NCBI RefSeq assembly: GCF_000282095.2
Contig: NZ_AKKC02000004.1
Span: forward strand, 1,736,001 to 1,800,000
Direction of reading: 5' to 3'
DNA length: 64,000 nucleotides
DNA from: Rhizobium sp. CF080
GTDB taxonomy: Bacteria; Pseudomonadota; Alphaproteobacteria; Rhizobiales; Rhizobiaceae
A model generated the notes under the pieces. The model did no database searches and had not been told where the DNA came from. It saw only the letters and a list, made by a program, of their open reading frames with translations. The translations under genes were made by a program, and so were the position numbers. Within the stretch, counting starts at the first letter, position 1. Every line of letters begins with the position of its first letter. This document shows positions 26,596-35,481 of the stretch, piece by piece.

Positions 26596-26880
26596 TCAAG
26601 TGGATGAGCGCTTGACGCCGGTATCACTGCCCTCGGACAGAGCTGCGATTTCGTTCGACCTTTGCGTGGACAACACATCCATCCCCCATGCTGGCATACA
26701 GATCCGTTGATCTCCCTGGGAGTATTGCTGTCTCCGGAACTCGCCCCGGGAAACCCTACCCTTTGTAAGTCGCATCTGTGTGTCGCAGTTCCCGCCGGAA
26801 GTCAGACTGGCAGAGCTACTGATACTTGGCAGTCCGCCCGACCCGCCTATAGATGGGCCGCTAAAATTCAGATCACCCAT
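26596..26880 (-). CDS. Putative Gly/Ser-rich small protein
   Basis: A 94-residue frame beginning MGDLNFSGPSIGGSGGLPSI, rich in Gly and Ser for its first 35 residues and basic afterwards. A GAGAG lies just before the ATG, and in the same frame a 12-residue piece (MSMSTRQYGNVR) ends at a TGA 3 bases earlier. It is the first frame downstream of the leftward quartet promoter at 27047-27082. Whether it is translated is uncertain. Confidence 0.3.
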   Translation of the reverse strand: MGDLNFSGPSIGGSGGLPSISSSASLTSGGNCDTQMRLTKGRVSRGEFRRQQYSQGDQRICMPAWGMDVLSTQRSNEIAALSEGSDTGVKRSST

Positions 26881-27046
26881 CTCTCATCTGACATTACCAT
26901 ACTGGCGCGTAGACATACTCATCGTGCAGGGTCCTACGGGCAGCCAACCAGGGCGCCTAAACGCCTAGCCAGGAGCGGTTTTGCATCCAATCACGCTATA
27001 CCCACTTCAGGTGCAGCTTGGTTAACGCGAGATTAACGGATCCAAC

Positions 27047-27082
27047 GTTAAGTGCCGTCAAGAGAGTGTAAAGATAGGTAAA
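27047..27082 (-). promoter_or_regulatory. CpxR-like quartet element E (leftward)
   Basis: On the plus strand GTTAA 27047, GTCAA 27057, GTAAA 27068, GTAAA 27078; read leftward this is TTTAC-N5-TTTAC-N6-TTGAC-N5-TTAAC, the same quartet and spacing (10, 11, 10) as four rightward copies at 29741, 38463, 38921 and 42527. A GTTAAT near 27032-27037 could be the -10. Confidence 0.7.
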
Positions 27083-27326
27083 CCTGCGTGACGAATTCGG
27101 CGGGTGCATACTTCAGTGCTGCGCTTCGCCCCGCGGCTAGACTCAGTTTCACCGTTGAGCTTCTGCTTTTGGTGACCGGTCTGTCCACCCGGGCGGAAGG
27201 CCGAGCTTGCCCGCAATGGCCCCCGGTATACCCGGCGGGCGACCAAAGCCTTCGCATGCAGAATAGCGGCTTTGCCCACCCAGGCCAGACCAGAGCTTTT
27301 GCCGCGTCGGTAAAGAACCAATGCCT
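27083..27326. other. Intergenic, no gene recognised
   Basis: No supported gene between the quartet element E and the DUF3313 fragment. Confidence 0.35.
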
Positions 27327-27599
27327 TCAAAAGGGCTCGCACCTTTGACCAGCATTCTTAAAATCGCTACCGAACGATTCCGCTAAGGAATAGGCATCGC
27401 CTAAGGGAGAGATACGGGCCTTCGTGGTAAACGAATCCGCCCCACGAGCCCAGACCATCGCGGCCTTCTGCGTGCCGTCTGAGCCTATCGCCTCTGCTTC
27501 GACGCTCAGCCCCCGAGACCAATCGGCAGCCGCGGCAGTCCGACTGGCAGCACGGCCGACGTGCCGAGAGACGTTGCGGTCGAGATCCCAGCCGCAGTC
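27327..27599 (-). pseudogene. DUF3313-like lipoprotein, C-terminal fragment with frameshift
   Basis: Two frames join to read ...SLGTSAVLPVGLPRLPIGLG and then LSVEAEAIGSDGTQKAAMVW followed by ARGADSFTTKARISPLGDAY, which resembles the C-terminal part of DUF3313-type lipoproteins. The break is one base at about 27505. There is no start; the upstream end stops at a TAG near 27600. The fragment abuts the cpxA-like gene on the same strand. The family call is tentative. Confidence 0.4.
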
Positions 27600-27722
27600 T
27601 ACTTATCAAGCCGGCACGGCTTCAACTCGAGCGGAATCGAGATCCGATGCGACAATTTCAGCGATTGGTTCGGCATCTACCGGGCAAAAACCGTCTTGCG
27701 GAATGAGGGACCTCTCAAGCCG

Positions 27723-28988
27723 TCAGATCGGTCGAAACACAAGCGTTATATCCAGGCCACCGTGGGCATTGATGGCCGCTCTGACGCTGCCGCCATGGAG
27801 CTCGATTGCCCTTTTGGTGATGGCTAGACCTAGGCCGTGTCCTGGTACAGACGTTTGTTCGGCTAAGCGTAAGAATGGTTCGAAGATTAAATTCAGCTCA
27901 GTTTGCGAAACACCTGGACCACGGTCCGAGACACATAGGTGCAACGCGGAGTTGATAGTCATCGCCTTTAAGGTTACCGTGGAACCGTCAATGGTGTATT
28001 TAATCGCGTTGCGGACGACGTTCTCAATAGCTCGATAGATGAGTTCTCCATCGACCCGCGCGATGAAGGTTTCCACGCCTTCCAGCCTGACCGCAACTCC
28101 CCGCGCTTGCGCCTCAAAGGAAGCGTCATCGACAATGTCGTTTGCCAGGTCGAGGATATCGATTGTCTGTCGTTCGAGCGGCCGGTCAGACGTGCTCAGC
28201 CTTGCCAAAGTGAGGATCTCCTCAACGAGAAGATCCAAGCGTTCTATCTCCGTGTCCATTCTCGAGAGCATCGCATCTAGGCGGGCTGGATTCTTCCTGA
28301 GGACGCCGGTAGCTGCCTGCAAGCGTGACAGCGGTGAACGCAACTCATGGGAAACATCGTGAAACAACCGTTTTTGGCTATCTTGCAGCTCTTGCAGGCG
28401 GTTCGCCGTGACGTTAAAGTCATCTGCCAGCGCGCTGATCTCATCCTCCCGGCGGATGGAGCGACGATCAATCCGGTATGAAAATACACCGCTCGCCAAT
28501 GAGCTCAGTCCGTGCCGAAGCTCTTCAACCGGGCGCAGCAATTGCCGCACCAGCCAGTAGGCAGAGCCTAAACTGCTGACGACCGCCGCAAACCACGGCA
28601 AACCCTGCACAAAATAGTCGCTGAGTACGCTTCCCTGGAATGGGGAAGCCGAGACGCGATAGCAGGCTCCGCGGTACGCCGCGGTGCGCATATAGCGCTC
28701 CGCAGCTTCTCTAACGCAGATATCCGATTCTGGGAGTCGAGTGATCGTGAGAGCTACCGGATTTTCCCCCTTTCTAATCGCCTCAGTGTACTGTGTCGCG
28801 AGATCGATCCCCATGGTTGACAGGGTTTGAGCAGCCAAATCCAAGCTCGACTGGGCAACAACCTCATAACGATCCTTCTTCGGTGGAAGGAAGTCAAACA
28901 ACACGTTAAGGCTCATGACTGCCACCAACGTGGAGGTCAAGGCCAACCATACAACCAAGAAAAACTTCCAGAAGAGACGGCGCATCAA
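27723..28988 (-). CDS. cpxA: CpxA-like sensor histidine kinase
   Basis: A 421-residue membrane kinase: a first membrane segment at 7-30, a periplasmic domain of about 100 residues, a second segment near 128-147, HAMP (RRSIRREDEISALADDFN), the H-box FHDVSHELRSPLSRL with the phospho-acceptor His near residue 210, N-box VVRNAIKY, G1 DRGPGV and G2 GHGLGLAI. This is the EnvZ/CpxA group that senses envelope stress. Its ATG overlaps the regulator stop (ATGA). Together with the quartet boxes at its own divergent promoter this supports a Cpx-type role. Confidence 0.9.
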   Translation of the reverse strand: MMRRLFWKFFLVVWLALTSTLVAVMSLNVLFDFLPPKKDRYEVVAQSSLDLAAQTLSTMGIDLATQYTEAIRKGENPVALTITRLPESDICVREAAERYMRTAAYRGACYRVSASPFQGSVLSDYFVQGLPWFAAVVSSLGSAYWLVRQLLRPVEELRHGLSSLASGVFSYRIDRRSIRREDEISALADDFNVTANRLQELQDSQKRLFHDVSHELRSPLSRLQAATGVLRKNPARLDAMLSRMDTEIERLDLLVEEILTLARLSTSDRPLERQTIDILDLANDIVDDASFEAQARGVAVRLEGVETFIARVDGELIYRAIENVVRNAIKYTIDGSTVTLKAMTINSALHLCVSDRGPGVSQTELNLIFEPFLRLAEQTSVPGHGLGLAITKRAIELHGGSVRAAINAHGGLDITLVFRPI

Positions 28989-29677
28989 GGGTCCTGCACC
29001 AGTTGGTATCCCTGTCCGCGAACCGATTGGATCCAGGATTGTCCATCTTCACGCAAACCCAGTTTCTGCCTGACACTGCTGATATGCACGTCGATCCGGC
29101 GGTCAAATGGCGTCAAGGGACGTCCGAAGGCTTTTTTGGAAATTTCCTGTTTCGACACGAGTTGACCGGCGTTGCGGGCAAGAACTTCAAGCAGATTAAA
29201 CTCTGTCCCTGTCAGCTCAAGCGGACGAGCATGCCATTCAGCGCTTCTCAGTGAGGGCTTCAAGACGAGATCGCCAACTTTCAGTAGGTCGTCGCCCGCC
29301 TCGTTCCCCTCCAAGCGGTTCGTGCGACGAAGAATCGCCCTGATCCGCGCCGCCAGCTCACCGGGCGAACAGGGCTTTGCAACGTAATCGTCGGCCCCCA
29401 GGTTGAGACCCGAAATCCTATCCACATCATCGCCGCGCGCCGTGACCATCAAAATCGGCACGCTACTCACGCGCCTTATCCGCTGCAAGACTTCGATTCC
29501 GTTCATCCTAGGCATCATGATATCCAGCAGGATGATGTCTACGGTGCCATCGGACGCCTCGGAGATAGCGCGTCTGCCATCATCCGTGGTCAGGACCTCG
29601 AAACCTTCGTCCGAAAAATATTCCTTTAGCAGTGCCGTTAATTCAAGGTCGTCGTCAATGATCAGCACCTTTGTCAT
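28985..29677 (-). CDS. cpxR: CpxR-like response regulator
   Basis: A 230-residue OmpR-class regulator, close to CpxR in length and sequence (opening MTKVLIIDDDLELTALLKEY). Phospho-acceptor Asp in IILLDIMMPRMNG near residue 51, conserved Lys in AKPCSPGE, winged-helix domain about 130-228 ending VRGQGYQLV. ATG 29675-29677 is chosen because GGAGGAT lies upstream; a longer in-frame extension has no site. In gammaproteobacteria CpxR binds GTAAA-N5-GTAAA, and exactly this spacing is seen upstream at 29741 and at four other sites in the window. Confidence 0.9.
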   Translation of the reverse strand: MTKVLIIDDDLELTALLKEYFSDEGFEVLTTDDGRRAISEASDGTVDIILLDIMMPRMNGIEVLQRIRRVSSVPILMVTARGDDVDRISGLNLGADDYVAKPCSPGELAARIRAILRRTNRLEGNEAGDDLLKVGDLVLKPSLRSAEWHARPLELTGTEFNLLEVLARNAGQLVSKQEISKKAFGRPLTPFDRRIDVHISSVRQKLGLREDGQSWIQSVRGQGYQLVQDP

Positions 29678-29740
29678 CGCCTGATCCTCCATTCGCGCTT
29701 GAAGCAGGCATACACTTCTCACGCGCACCGGAAACCTACA

Positions 29741-29776
29741 TTTACCTAACTTTACACTCTCTTGACCGCACTTAAC
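29741..29776 (+). promoter_or_regulatory. CpxR-like quartet element A (cpxRA / efflux divergent promoter)
   Basis: TTTAC 29741, TTTAC 29751, TTGAC 29762, TTAAC 29772 (spacing 10, 11, 10). The third repeat, TTGACC, doubles as a -35, with TGTTAG (29785-29790) 17 bp on as -10, giving a start about 25 bases before the efflux gene ATG (29823). The complement of the first two repeats is a CpxR consensus box. Confidence 0.8.
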
Positions 29777-29822
29777 ACAGGCACTGTTAGTTGAAAGGGC
29801 CAACTGTCATCAGAGAGCATGC

Positions 29823-31277
29823 ATGGGTCAATATCCTATTCGGCGGCCAATAAAGCTTGCCATTATCGTCGCCATCGCCCCGCTTACCGGTTGCGTGAGC
29901 CTCGCCTTCCAACAGAATGCTCCCGTTCCGATCGCCCAGTACTGGCACGCGACGCTTCCTCATGATGGCAAAACCAGCGATCTTGTTGCGTGGTGGGGGA
30001 CATTTCATGATCCTGCACTGACAACGTTGCAGCTGGCAGCTGAAACTAGCAGCCCTGATCTGGCGACAGCCTGGGCCAATATACAAAAGGCACGGGCTAC
30101 GCTTGCGAGCGCCAGAGCAGGTTTTTTTCCTTCGTTGACGGGGACGGCTTCCGCGACGCGCTCTGGTACTGAAGGCGACAAAACCAACGAGATTGCCGCC
30201 TCGACCACCGGCAGCGGAGGTATGGACGCGTCTTGGGAGATCGATCTTTTTGGAAAGTTACGTCGACAGGCCGACGCCGCCGCTCATCGGGTCGCGGAGG
30301 AAGCCGCGAATTGGCATGATGCCCGGGTCTCGTTGGCGGCTGAAGTCGCGGATTACTATGTGCAGTATCGTGCCTGCAGGCAGATCGAAAGAAGTTACAG
30401 CGAAGAACTAGCTTCTCAACGCCAGACGATAAGAGCGACACAGACGGCAGCGGCGTCAGGCCTTACCTCATCAGCGGATCTCGCTTTGGCTCAGGCAAGT
30501 GCGGCGAGTTCGTCTTCGACGCTGACGTCTCAGACGTCTGAATGCGAGGTTCTGATTAAAACACTGGCCGAACTTACCGGCGGCGACGAACCACAGCTCC
30601 GGATCGTCCTGAAGCAAGGGAACTCGAGTATCCCTTCTCCGTCCACGTTTGCTGTCAGGACGCTTCCTGCCGACATGGTGCGGCAACGGCCAGATGTCGT
30701 TTCGCTTGAGCGAGAGCTGGCTGCTACTGCCGCGGAGGTAGGTGTCGCCCAGGCAGATTTTTATCCGAGCCTTTCACTGGGTGGTTCAATCACCATCAAT
30801 CAGTCCAGCCTTACCGGAACGTCAATACCTTGGTCATTTGGACCGTCTCTCTCCATTCCCGTCTTCGACCAAGGCCAGCGCCGCGCCGCCTTCGACACTG
30901 CCGTCGCCGGCTACCAGATCGCATTCCAGTCTTATCGGAGCGGCATCCTTGGCGCGGTAAGCGAAGTCGAGACTGCGCTCATTCGGATCGATGCGACGCG
31001 CCGCAGGATCGGTGACACATCAGTCGCCGCAAAGAATTACCGAGCGTACTTCGCGGCAATTGACGAGAACTGGCGGGCCGGCGGAGCCAGTCTCCTCGAC
31101 AGGGAAGAGGCGCGCCGTTCGGCACAATCCGCCGAGATCAGCCTGATCGAGGTCCGGCGCGATGCCGTGCGTTACTGGATCGCACTTTACAAGGCTTTAG
31201 GCGGTGGATGGGGGAACGCGGCTGCGAAGACAATCACGCAGAAGGTGGCTGCCACCACAAAGGGAAATGTTCCGTGA
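29823..31277 (+). CDS. NodT-family outer-membrane efflux lipoprotein (copy 1)
   Basis: A 484-residue TolC-like outer-membrane factor. Lipoprotein signal ending LTGC (Cys near residue 24), then the paired coiled-coil/beta OEP repeats, with SWEIDLFGKLRRQADAA near 135 and RQRPDVVSLERELAATAAEV near 285, which are NodT-family signatures. It provides the exit duct for the MFP and RND subunits encoded next; its stop overlaps the MFP GTG start by 4 bases. Transcription is probably driven by quartet element A under CpxR-like control. Confidence 0.92.
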   Translation: MGQYPIRRPIKLAIIVAIAPLTGCVSLAFQQNAPVPIAQYWHATLPHDGKTSDLVAWWGTFHDPALTTLQLAAETSSPDLATAWANIQKARATLASARAGFFPSLTGTASATRSGTEGDKTNEIAASTTGSGGMDASWEIDLFGKLRRQADAAAHRVAEEAANWHDARVSLAAEVADYYVQYRACRQIERSYSEELASQRQTIRATQTAAASGLTSSADLALAQASAASSSSTLTSQTSECEVLIKTLAELTGGDEPQLRIVLKQGNSSIPSPSTFAVRTLPADMVRQRPDVVSLERELAATAAEVGVAQADFYPSLSLGGSITINQSSLTGTSIPWSFGPSLSIPVFDQGQRRAAFDTAVAGYQIAFQSYRSGILGAVSEVETALIRIDATRRRIGDTSVAAKNYRAYFAAIDENWRAGGASLLDREEARRSAQSAEISLIEVRRDAVRYWIALYKALGGGWGNAAAKTITQKVAATTKGNVP

Positions 31278-32365
31278 AGTTAAATTACTTGAGATTTGCA
31301 CTGGGCTTTGCCTTGTCCGTCTGGCCACTGGGCGTGACTACTGTCGCCTTTGCCCAGGATGCGTCGACAATGCCTGAGGCCGCTGTCCTTACAGTCACAG
31401 TCGTCAAACCGCAAAAACGGGACTGGGCTCAAACGATTCCGGCAAGCGGCTGGCTTGCAGCCTGGCATGAGGCCATCATCGCGGCCGAAACCGGCGGGCT
31501 TCGCATCACCGACGTGCTCGTCGACGTTGGCTCAGTGGTGAAGAAAGATCAGGAGCTAGTGCGGCTATCGAACCAAAGCGTACTTGCAGACCTCAGGAAG
31601 CAGGAAGCAGCGGTTGCAACCGCAAAAGCCAATCTGGCGCAGGCAAAGGCGAATGCCGATCGGGCTCGCCAAGTAAAGGGGTCAGGCGCGCTGTCTGACC
31701 AACAGGTGAACGAGTATCTCATTACGGAGGAGACCACCGAGGCCTCGGTGGCCTCTGAGGAAGCCGGTCTCCAAAGCCAAAAAATCAAGCTGGAGCAGAC
31801 CACAATCAGGGCCGTTGATGACGGCATCATTTCCTCTCGTTCGGCAACCCTTGGTACCGTCGTCTCTTCCGGATCTGAATTGTTCCGGTTGATCAGGCAG
31901 CAGCGGATCGAATGGCAAGCGGAAGTTTCGGCCCAGTATTTGCCGGAACTCGAAACGGGGATGTCCGCAGTCATCAATGGACCCAGGGGCCAGATCATCA
32001 AGGGTACCGTGCGTCTCATCGGACCGACGATCAGCACGGATTCCAGCCGGGCCATCGTCTACGTCGAGCTTCCGAATATCGCCGGGCCGCGGGTCGGTCT
32101 CTATGCCACTGGTTCAATCGAGCTGGGACGGAGCGCCGCTCTAACGGTGCCTGAGACTGCACTCGTGTTCAGGGACGGGATGAATTACGTCTTTACGCTC
32201 AATGCAGACAATCGGGTGGCGCGCATCCGCGTCGACGTCGGACGCCGGCTGGATGGCGAGGTCGAGGTGCTTTCAGGTGTCGAGGCGGACCTCGACGTCG
32301 TTGAGGCCGGTGGAGCCTTTCTTTCTGATGGTGCGCTGGTGAAGGTTGAAAAGGCAAATCAATGA
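31274..32365 (+). CDS. RND efflux periplasmic adaptor (membrane fusion protein)
   Basis: A 363-residue HlyD/AcrA-type adaptor starting at GTG 31274, which overlaps the preceding stop. Signal peptide to about residue 29 (VAFA), lipoyl halves flanking a coiled-coil hairpin at about 95-160 (alternating Lys/Glu/Ala with KANLAQAKANADRARQ), and a beta-barrel then membrane-proximal domain. It bridges the inner-membrane RND pump and the outer-membrane factor. Four-base overlap with the pump gene. Confidence 0.92.
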   Translation: MKLNYLRFALGFALSVWPLGVTTVAFAQDASTMPEAAVLTVTVVKPQKRDWAQTIPASGWLAAWHEAIIAAETGGLRITDVLVDVGSVVKKDQELVRLSNQSVLADLRKQEAAVATAKANLAQAKANADRARQVKGSGALSDQQVNEYLITEETTEASVASEEAGLQSQKIKLEQTTIRAVDDGIISSRSATLGTVVSSGSELFRLIRQQRIEWQAEVSAQYLPELETGMSAVINGPRGQIIKGTVRLIGPTISTDSSRAIVYVELPNIAGPRVGLYATGSIELGRSAALTVPETALVFRDGMNYVFTLNADNRVARIRVDVGRRLDGEVEVLSGVEADLDVVEAGGAFLSDGALVKVEKANQ

Positions 32366-35300
32366 ACATTTCCGCCTGGTCCATTCGCAATCCCGTTCCA
32401 TCAATCCTGCTTTTCGTCCTTTTGACAGTTTGCGGTCTACTCGCCTTTGAAAGGCTTGCCGTCCAAAACTTTCCTGACATGGACTTACCGACGATCAAGA
32501 TCTCGGCCACATTGGAAGGAGCAGCGCCATCGCAGCTGGAAACCGAAGTCGCGCGAAAGATTGAAGATGAGCTGGCCACACTCAGTCGGCTCGATCACAT
32601 CACCACCACCATTACCGATGGATCGGTACAAATCAACGTCTCGTTTGAGCTCGAGAAAGACTCGGAACAAGCGCTTAACGAGGTTCGCAATGCTGTCGAC
32701 AGTGTCACCGGCGATCTGCCGCCGGAAATGAACTCACCGACCGTTTCAAAGGTAAGTGTTCAATCCTCTCCGCTCCTCACCTACGCTGTCCGCTCTACAA
32801 AGCTCAATGAAACCGAGCTGTCCTGGTTCGTCGACAACGACATGAAAAAGGCACTTCTGAAGGTTGCGGGTGTCGGTGACGTCAGCCGACTAGGCGGCAT
32901 CGACCGCGAAGTCCATGTAGATCTCAATCCCGTGATCATGACATCTCTTGGCCTGACTGCATCCACTGTCTCCACCCAGCTCAAGGCTGTCCAGGTAAAT
33001 ACGTCGGGGGGGCGAGGCGAGATCGGCGGAACGCGACAGACGATCAGGACGATAGGCGCGGTATCTTCGATCGAAGCGCTGTCGGCGCTTCCTATACCGC
33101 TGTCAAACGGCAAACGAATCCGACTGGATGAGATAGCAACCGTAACAGACAGTTTCTCGGATCGGTCGTCGCTCGCTTATTTGGACGGGCAGCCAGTGAT
33201 TGCCGTTGAGGTAAAACGCTCAAACGGGTTTTCAGACACGGCCGTAGCGGAAGGCATCCAAGAGGCGATGAAAGCGTTCGCGGCAAACCACCCTGAAGTC
33301 GATGTAGTGCAAGCGTATACAACGGTGACGCCCGTCGTGAATAATTACGAAGCGTCGATGGACATGCTGTACGAGGGCGCGTTTCTTGCAGTCGTCGTCG
33401 TTTGGCTCTTCTTGCGGGACTGGCGGGCGACAATTCTCTCGGCTGTTGCACTTCCGCTTTCGGTAATCCCCACTTTTCTTGCAATGTATTTTGCGGAGTT
33501 CAGCCTCAATACGGTCTCCCTCCTCGCGTTGTCCTTGGTGGTTGGTATTTTGGTCGACGACGCGATCGTCGAAGTAGAAAATATTGCCCGCCACCTGCGA
33601 ATGGGCAAATCCGCCATGGATGCGGCGCTTGAGGCGGCCGACGAGATCGGATTGGCCGTTATCGCAACCACGTTCACCCTAGTCGCCGTATTTCTGCCCA
33701 CAGCTTTTATGAGCGGCATCCCCGGCCTGGTGTTTCGCCAATTCGGTGTCACAGCGGCTGTTGCTGTTCTGGCATCGCTCCTGGTGGCCCGCTTCCTCAC
33801 GCCGATGATGGCTGCCTACATTATGAAACCTCACGGCGAAGAGAAGCCCGACGGGTGGCTCATGCGTACCTATTTGAAAGCTGTTCGTGGATGCCTTCGG
33901 TTCCGAAAGCTAACCGTCGTCGGCATCGTCATATTCATGGCCATTTCACTATCTGTGATTCCGTTTCTGGAAACAGGGTTCTTCCCAGCATCAGATGACT
34001 CGCAAACCAAAGTCACCTTGACCCTACAGCCCGGCAGCCAAATCCAAACAACTGATGTTTTGGCGCGTCGCGCTGCGGAGATCGTCAAGACTGTCCCGGA
34101 CGTGGTGGCAGTTTTCGTCGCCGTCGGGACTGCTTCCAGCGGTGGTGGCCTTGACGCGTCCACCTCTTCGGACACCGCTTCAGCGACCCTTGTGGTCAAC
34201 CTTACGCCTTTAGATGATCGCGATCGCGCTCAGAGTGCGATTGAAGGCGATATCCGACGCGCCCTTGCTGTCTTGCCGGGCGCAAGGGTCGAAGTCGGAT
34301 CTGGAGGAAGGGGCACGACGCTGGAAATTACCCTTGCGAGCGACGATGCAGACGCGCTCGATCAAGCGGCAACATCGGTTGAGAAAGACTTACGCATCCT
34401 AAGCGGCATCGGAGCCATCACCTCCAGCGCCTCATTGCAGGCACCAGAAATACAAATCGTTCCAGATTTTGCACGGGCGGCTGCACTTGGAATCACGTCG
34501 GAAGCTATTGCTGACGTTGTTCGTGTGGCGACGAATGGGGACTACTCCTCGTCATTGTCGAAGCTAAATCTGCCACAACGGCAAATCGCTATCCGGGTGA
34601 GGTTGAAGCCCGAGATGAGAACCGCCATTGAATCGATCTCGCAGCTGCGTGTAAGTGGTACAAATGGCAGCGTTGCACTCGGATCGATAGCGGACATACG
34701 CATAGGTGGAAGCTCATCTGAAATCGACCGCCTCGATCGCGAACGCAACGTCACCCTATCGATCGAGCTGAACGGACGTGCTTTGGGCGATGTCAATCAG
34801 GAAGCGCGAGCGCTACCTGCGATGAAAAGCCTGCCGAGCGGTGTCCATGTCGTTGAACAAGGAGAGCTCCAGCGCATGTCGGAGATGTTCGAAAGCTTCG
34901 GTATCGCCATGGCAATCGGGGTGTTTTGCATATACGCCGTGTTGGTCCTCCTGTTCCATGACTTTCTCCAGCCCGTCACCATTCTCATGGCTCTCCCGCT
35001 AGCTCTTGGAGGAGCGCTGGTACCACTGCTGTTGACCGATACCACCTTCTCGATGCCAGCTGTCATTGGTTTGTTGATGCTGATGGGGATCGTGACAAAA
35101 AACTCCATCCTACTTGTTGAGTATGCCATCATGGCCCGTCGGCAGGGGATGGAGCGTTTCGAAGCGCTCATTGATGCGTGCCACAAACGGGCTCGGCCCA
35201 TTATCATGACGACCATAGCCATGGGCGCAGGCATGATGCCGGTTGCTCTGAGCCTGAGCGGGGGCGACTCAAGTTTCCGTCAGCCGATGGCGATCGTGGT

Positions 35301-35451
35301 TCTCGGGGGACTGATTACCTCAACCTTTCTCAGCCTTGTGGTGATACCAGTCGTGTTCACGTTCATCGACGATCTGTTGCAGATCCTGATGAAGCCGTTC
35401 CGTCGGAATGTGGCTGTGCAGCCGTCGTCAGACGCCCAGGTTTCCCATTGA
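32362..35451 (+). CDS. RND multidrug-type efflux pump (HAE1 class)
   Basis: A 1029-residue proton-driven inner-membrane pump, normal length for the AcrB/MexB class, with twelve membrane segments in two clusters and two large periplasmic loops. Membrane-embedded acids lie in VVGILVDDAIVEVENIARHL (near residue 395), and LMGIVTKNSILLVEYA near 915 is also diagnostic. The short opening MNISAWSIRNPVPSILL resembles heavier-solute pumps such as those for organic compounds; no metal-binding Met ladder is seen, so drugs, bile-like or plant phenolics are likelier than metals. Confidence 0.93.
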   Translation: MNISAWSIRNPVPSILLFVLLTVCGLLAFERLAVQNFPDMDLPTIKISATLEGAAPSQLETEVARKIEDELATLSRLDHITTTITDGSVQINVSFELEKDSEQALNEVRNAVDSVTGDLPPEMNSPTVSKVSVQSSPLLTYAVRSTKLNETELSWFVDNDMKKALLKVAGVGDVSRLGGIDREVHVDLNPVIMTSLGLTASTVSTQLKAVQVNTSGGRGEIGGTRQTIRTIGAVSSIEALSALPIPLSNGKRIRLDEIATVTDSFSDRSSLAYLDGQPVIAVEVKRSNGFSDTAVAEGIQEAMKAFAANHPEVDVVQAYTTVTPVVNNYEASMDMLYEGAFLAVVVVWLFLRDWRATILSAVALPLSVIPTFLAMYFAEFSLNTVSLLALSLVVGILVDDAIVEVENIARHLRMGKSAMDAALEAADEIGLAVIATTFTLVAVFLPTAFMSGIPGLVFRQFGVTAAVAVLASLLVARFLTPMMAAYIMKPHGEEKPDGWLMRTYLKAVRGCLRFRKLTVVGIVIFMAISLSVIPFLETGFFPASDDSQTKVTLTLQPGSQIQTTDVLARRAAEIVKTVPDVVAVFVAVGTASSGGGLDASTSSDTASATLVVNLTPLDDRDRAQSAIEGDIRRALAVLPGARVEVGSGGRGTTLEITLASDDADALDQAATSVEKDLRILSGIGAITSSASLQAPEIQIVPDFARAAALGITSEAIADVVRVATNGDYSSSLSKLNLPQRQIAIRVRLKPEMRTAIESISQLRVSGTNGSVALGSIADIRIGGSSSEIDRLDRERNVTLSIELNGRALGDVNQEARALPAMKSLPSGVHVVEQGELQRMSEMFESFGIAMAIGVFCIYAVLVLLFHDFLQPVTILMALPLALGGALVPLLLTDTTFSMPAVIGLLMLMGIVTKNSILLVEYAIMARRQGMERFEALIDACHKRARPIIMTTIAMGAGMMPVALSLSGGDSSFRQPMAIVVLGGLITSTFLSLVVIPVVFTFIDDLLQILMKPFRRNVAVQPSSDAQVSH

Positions 35452-35481
35452 TCGGCAGGTTAGGTCCACGCGGAGAAGACA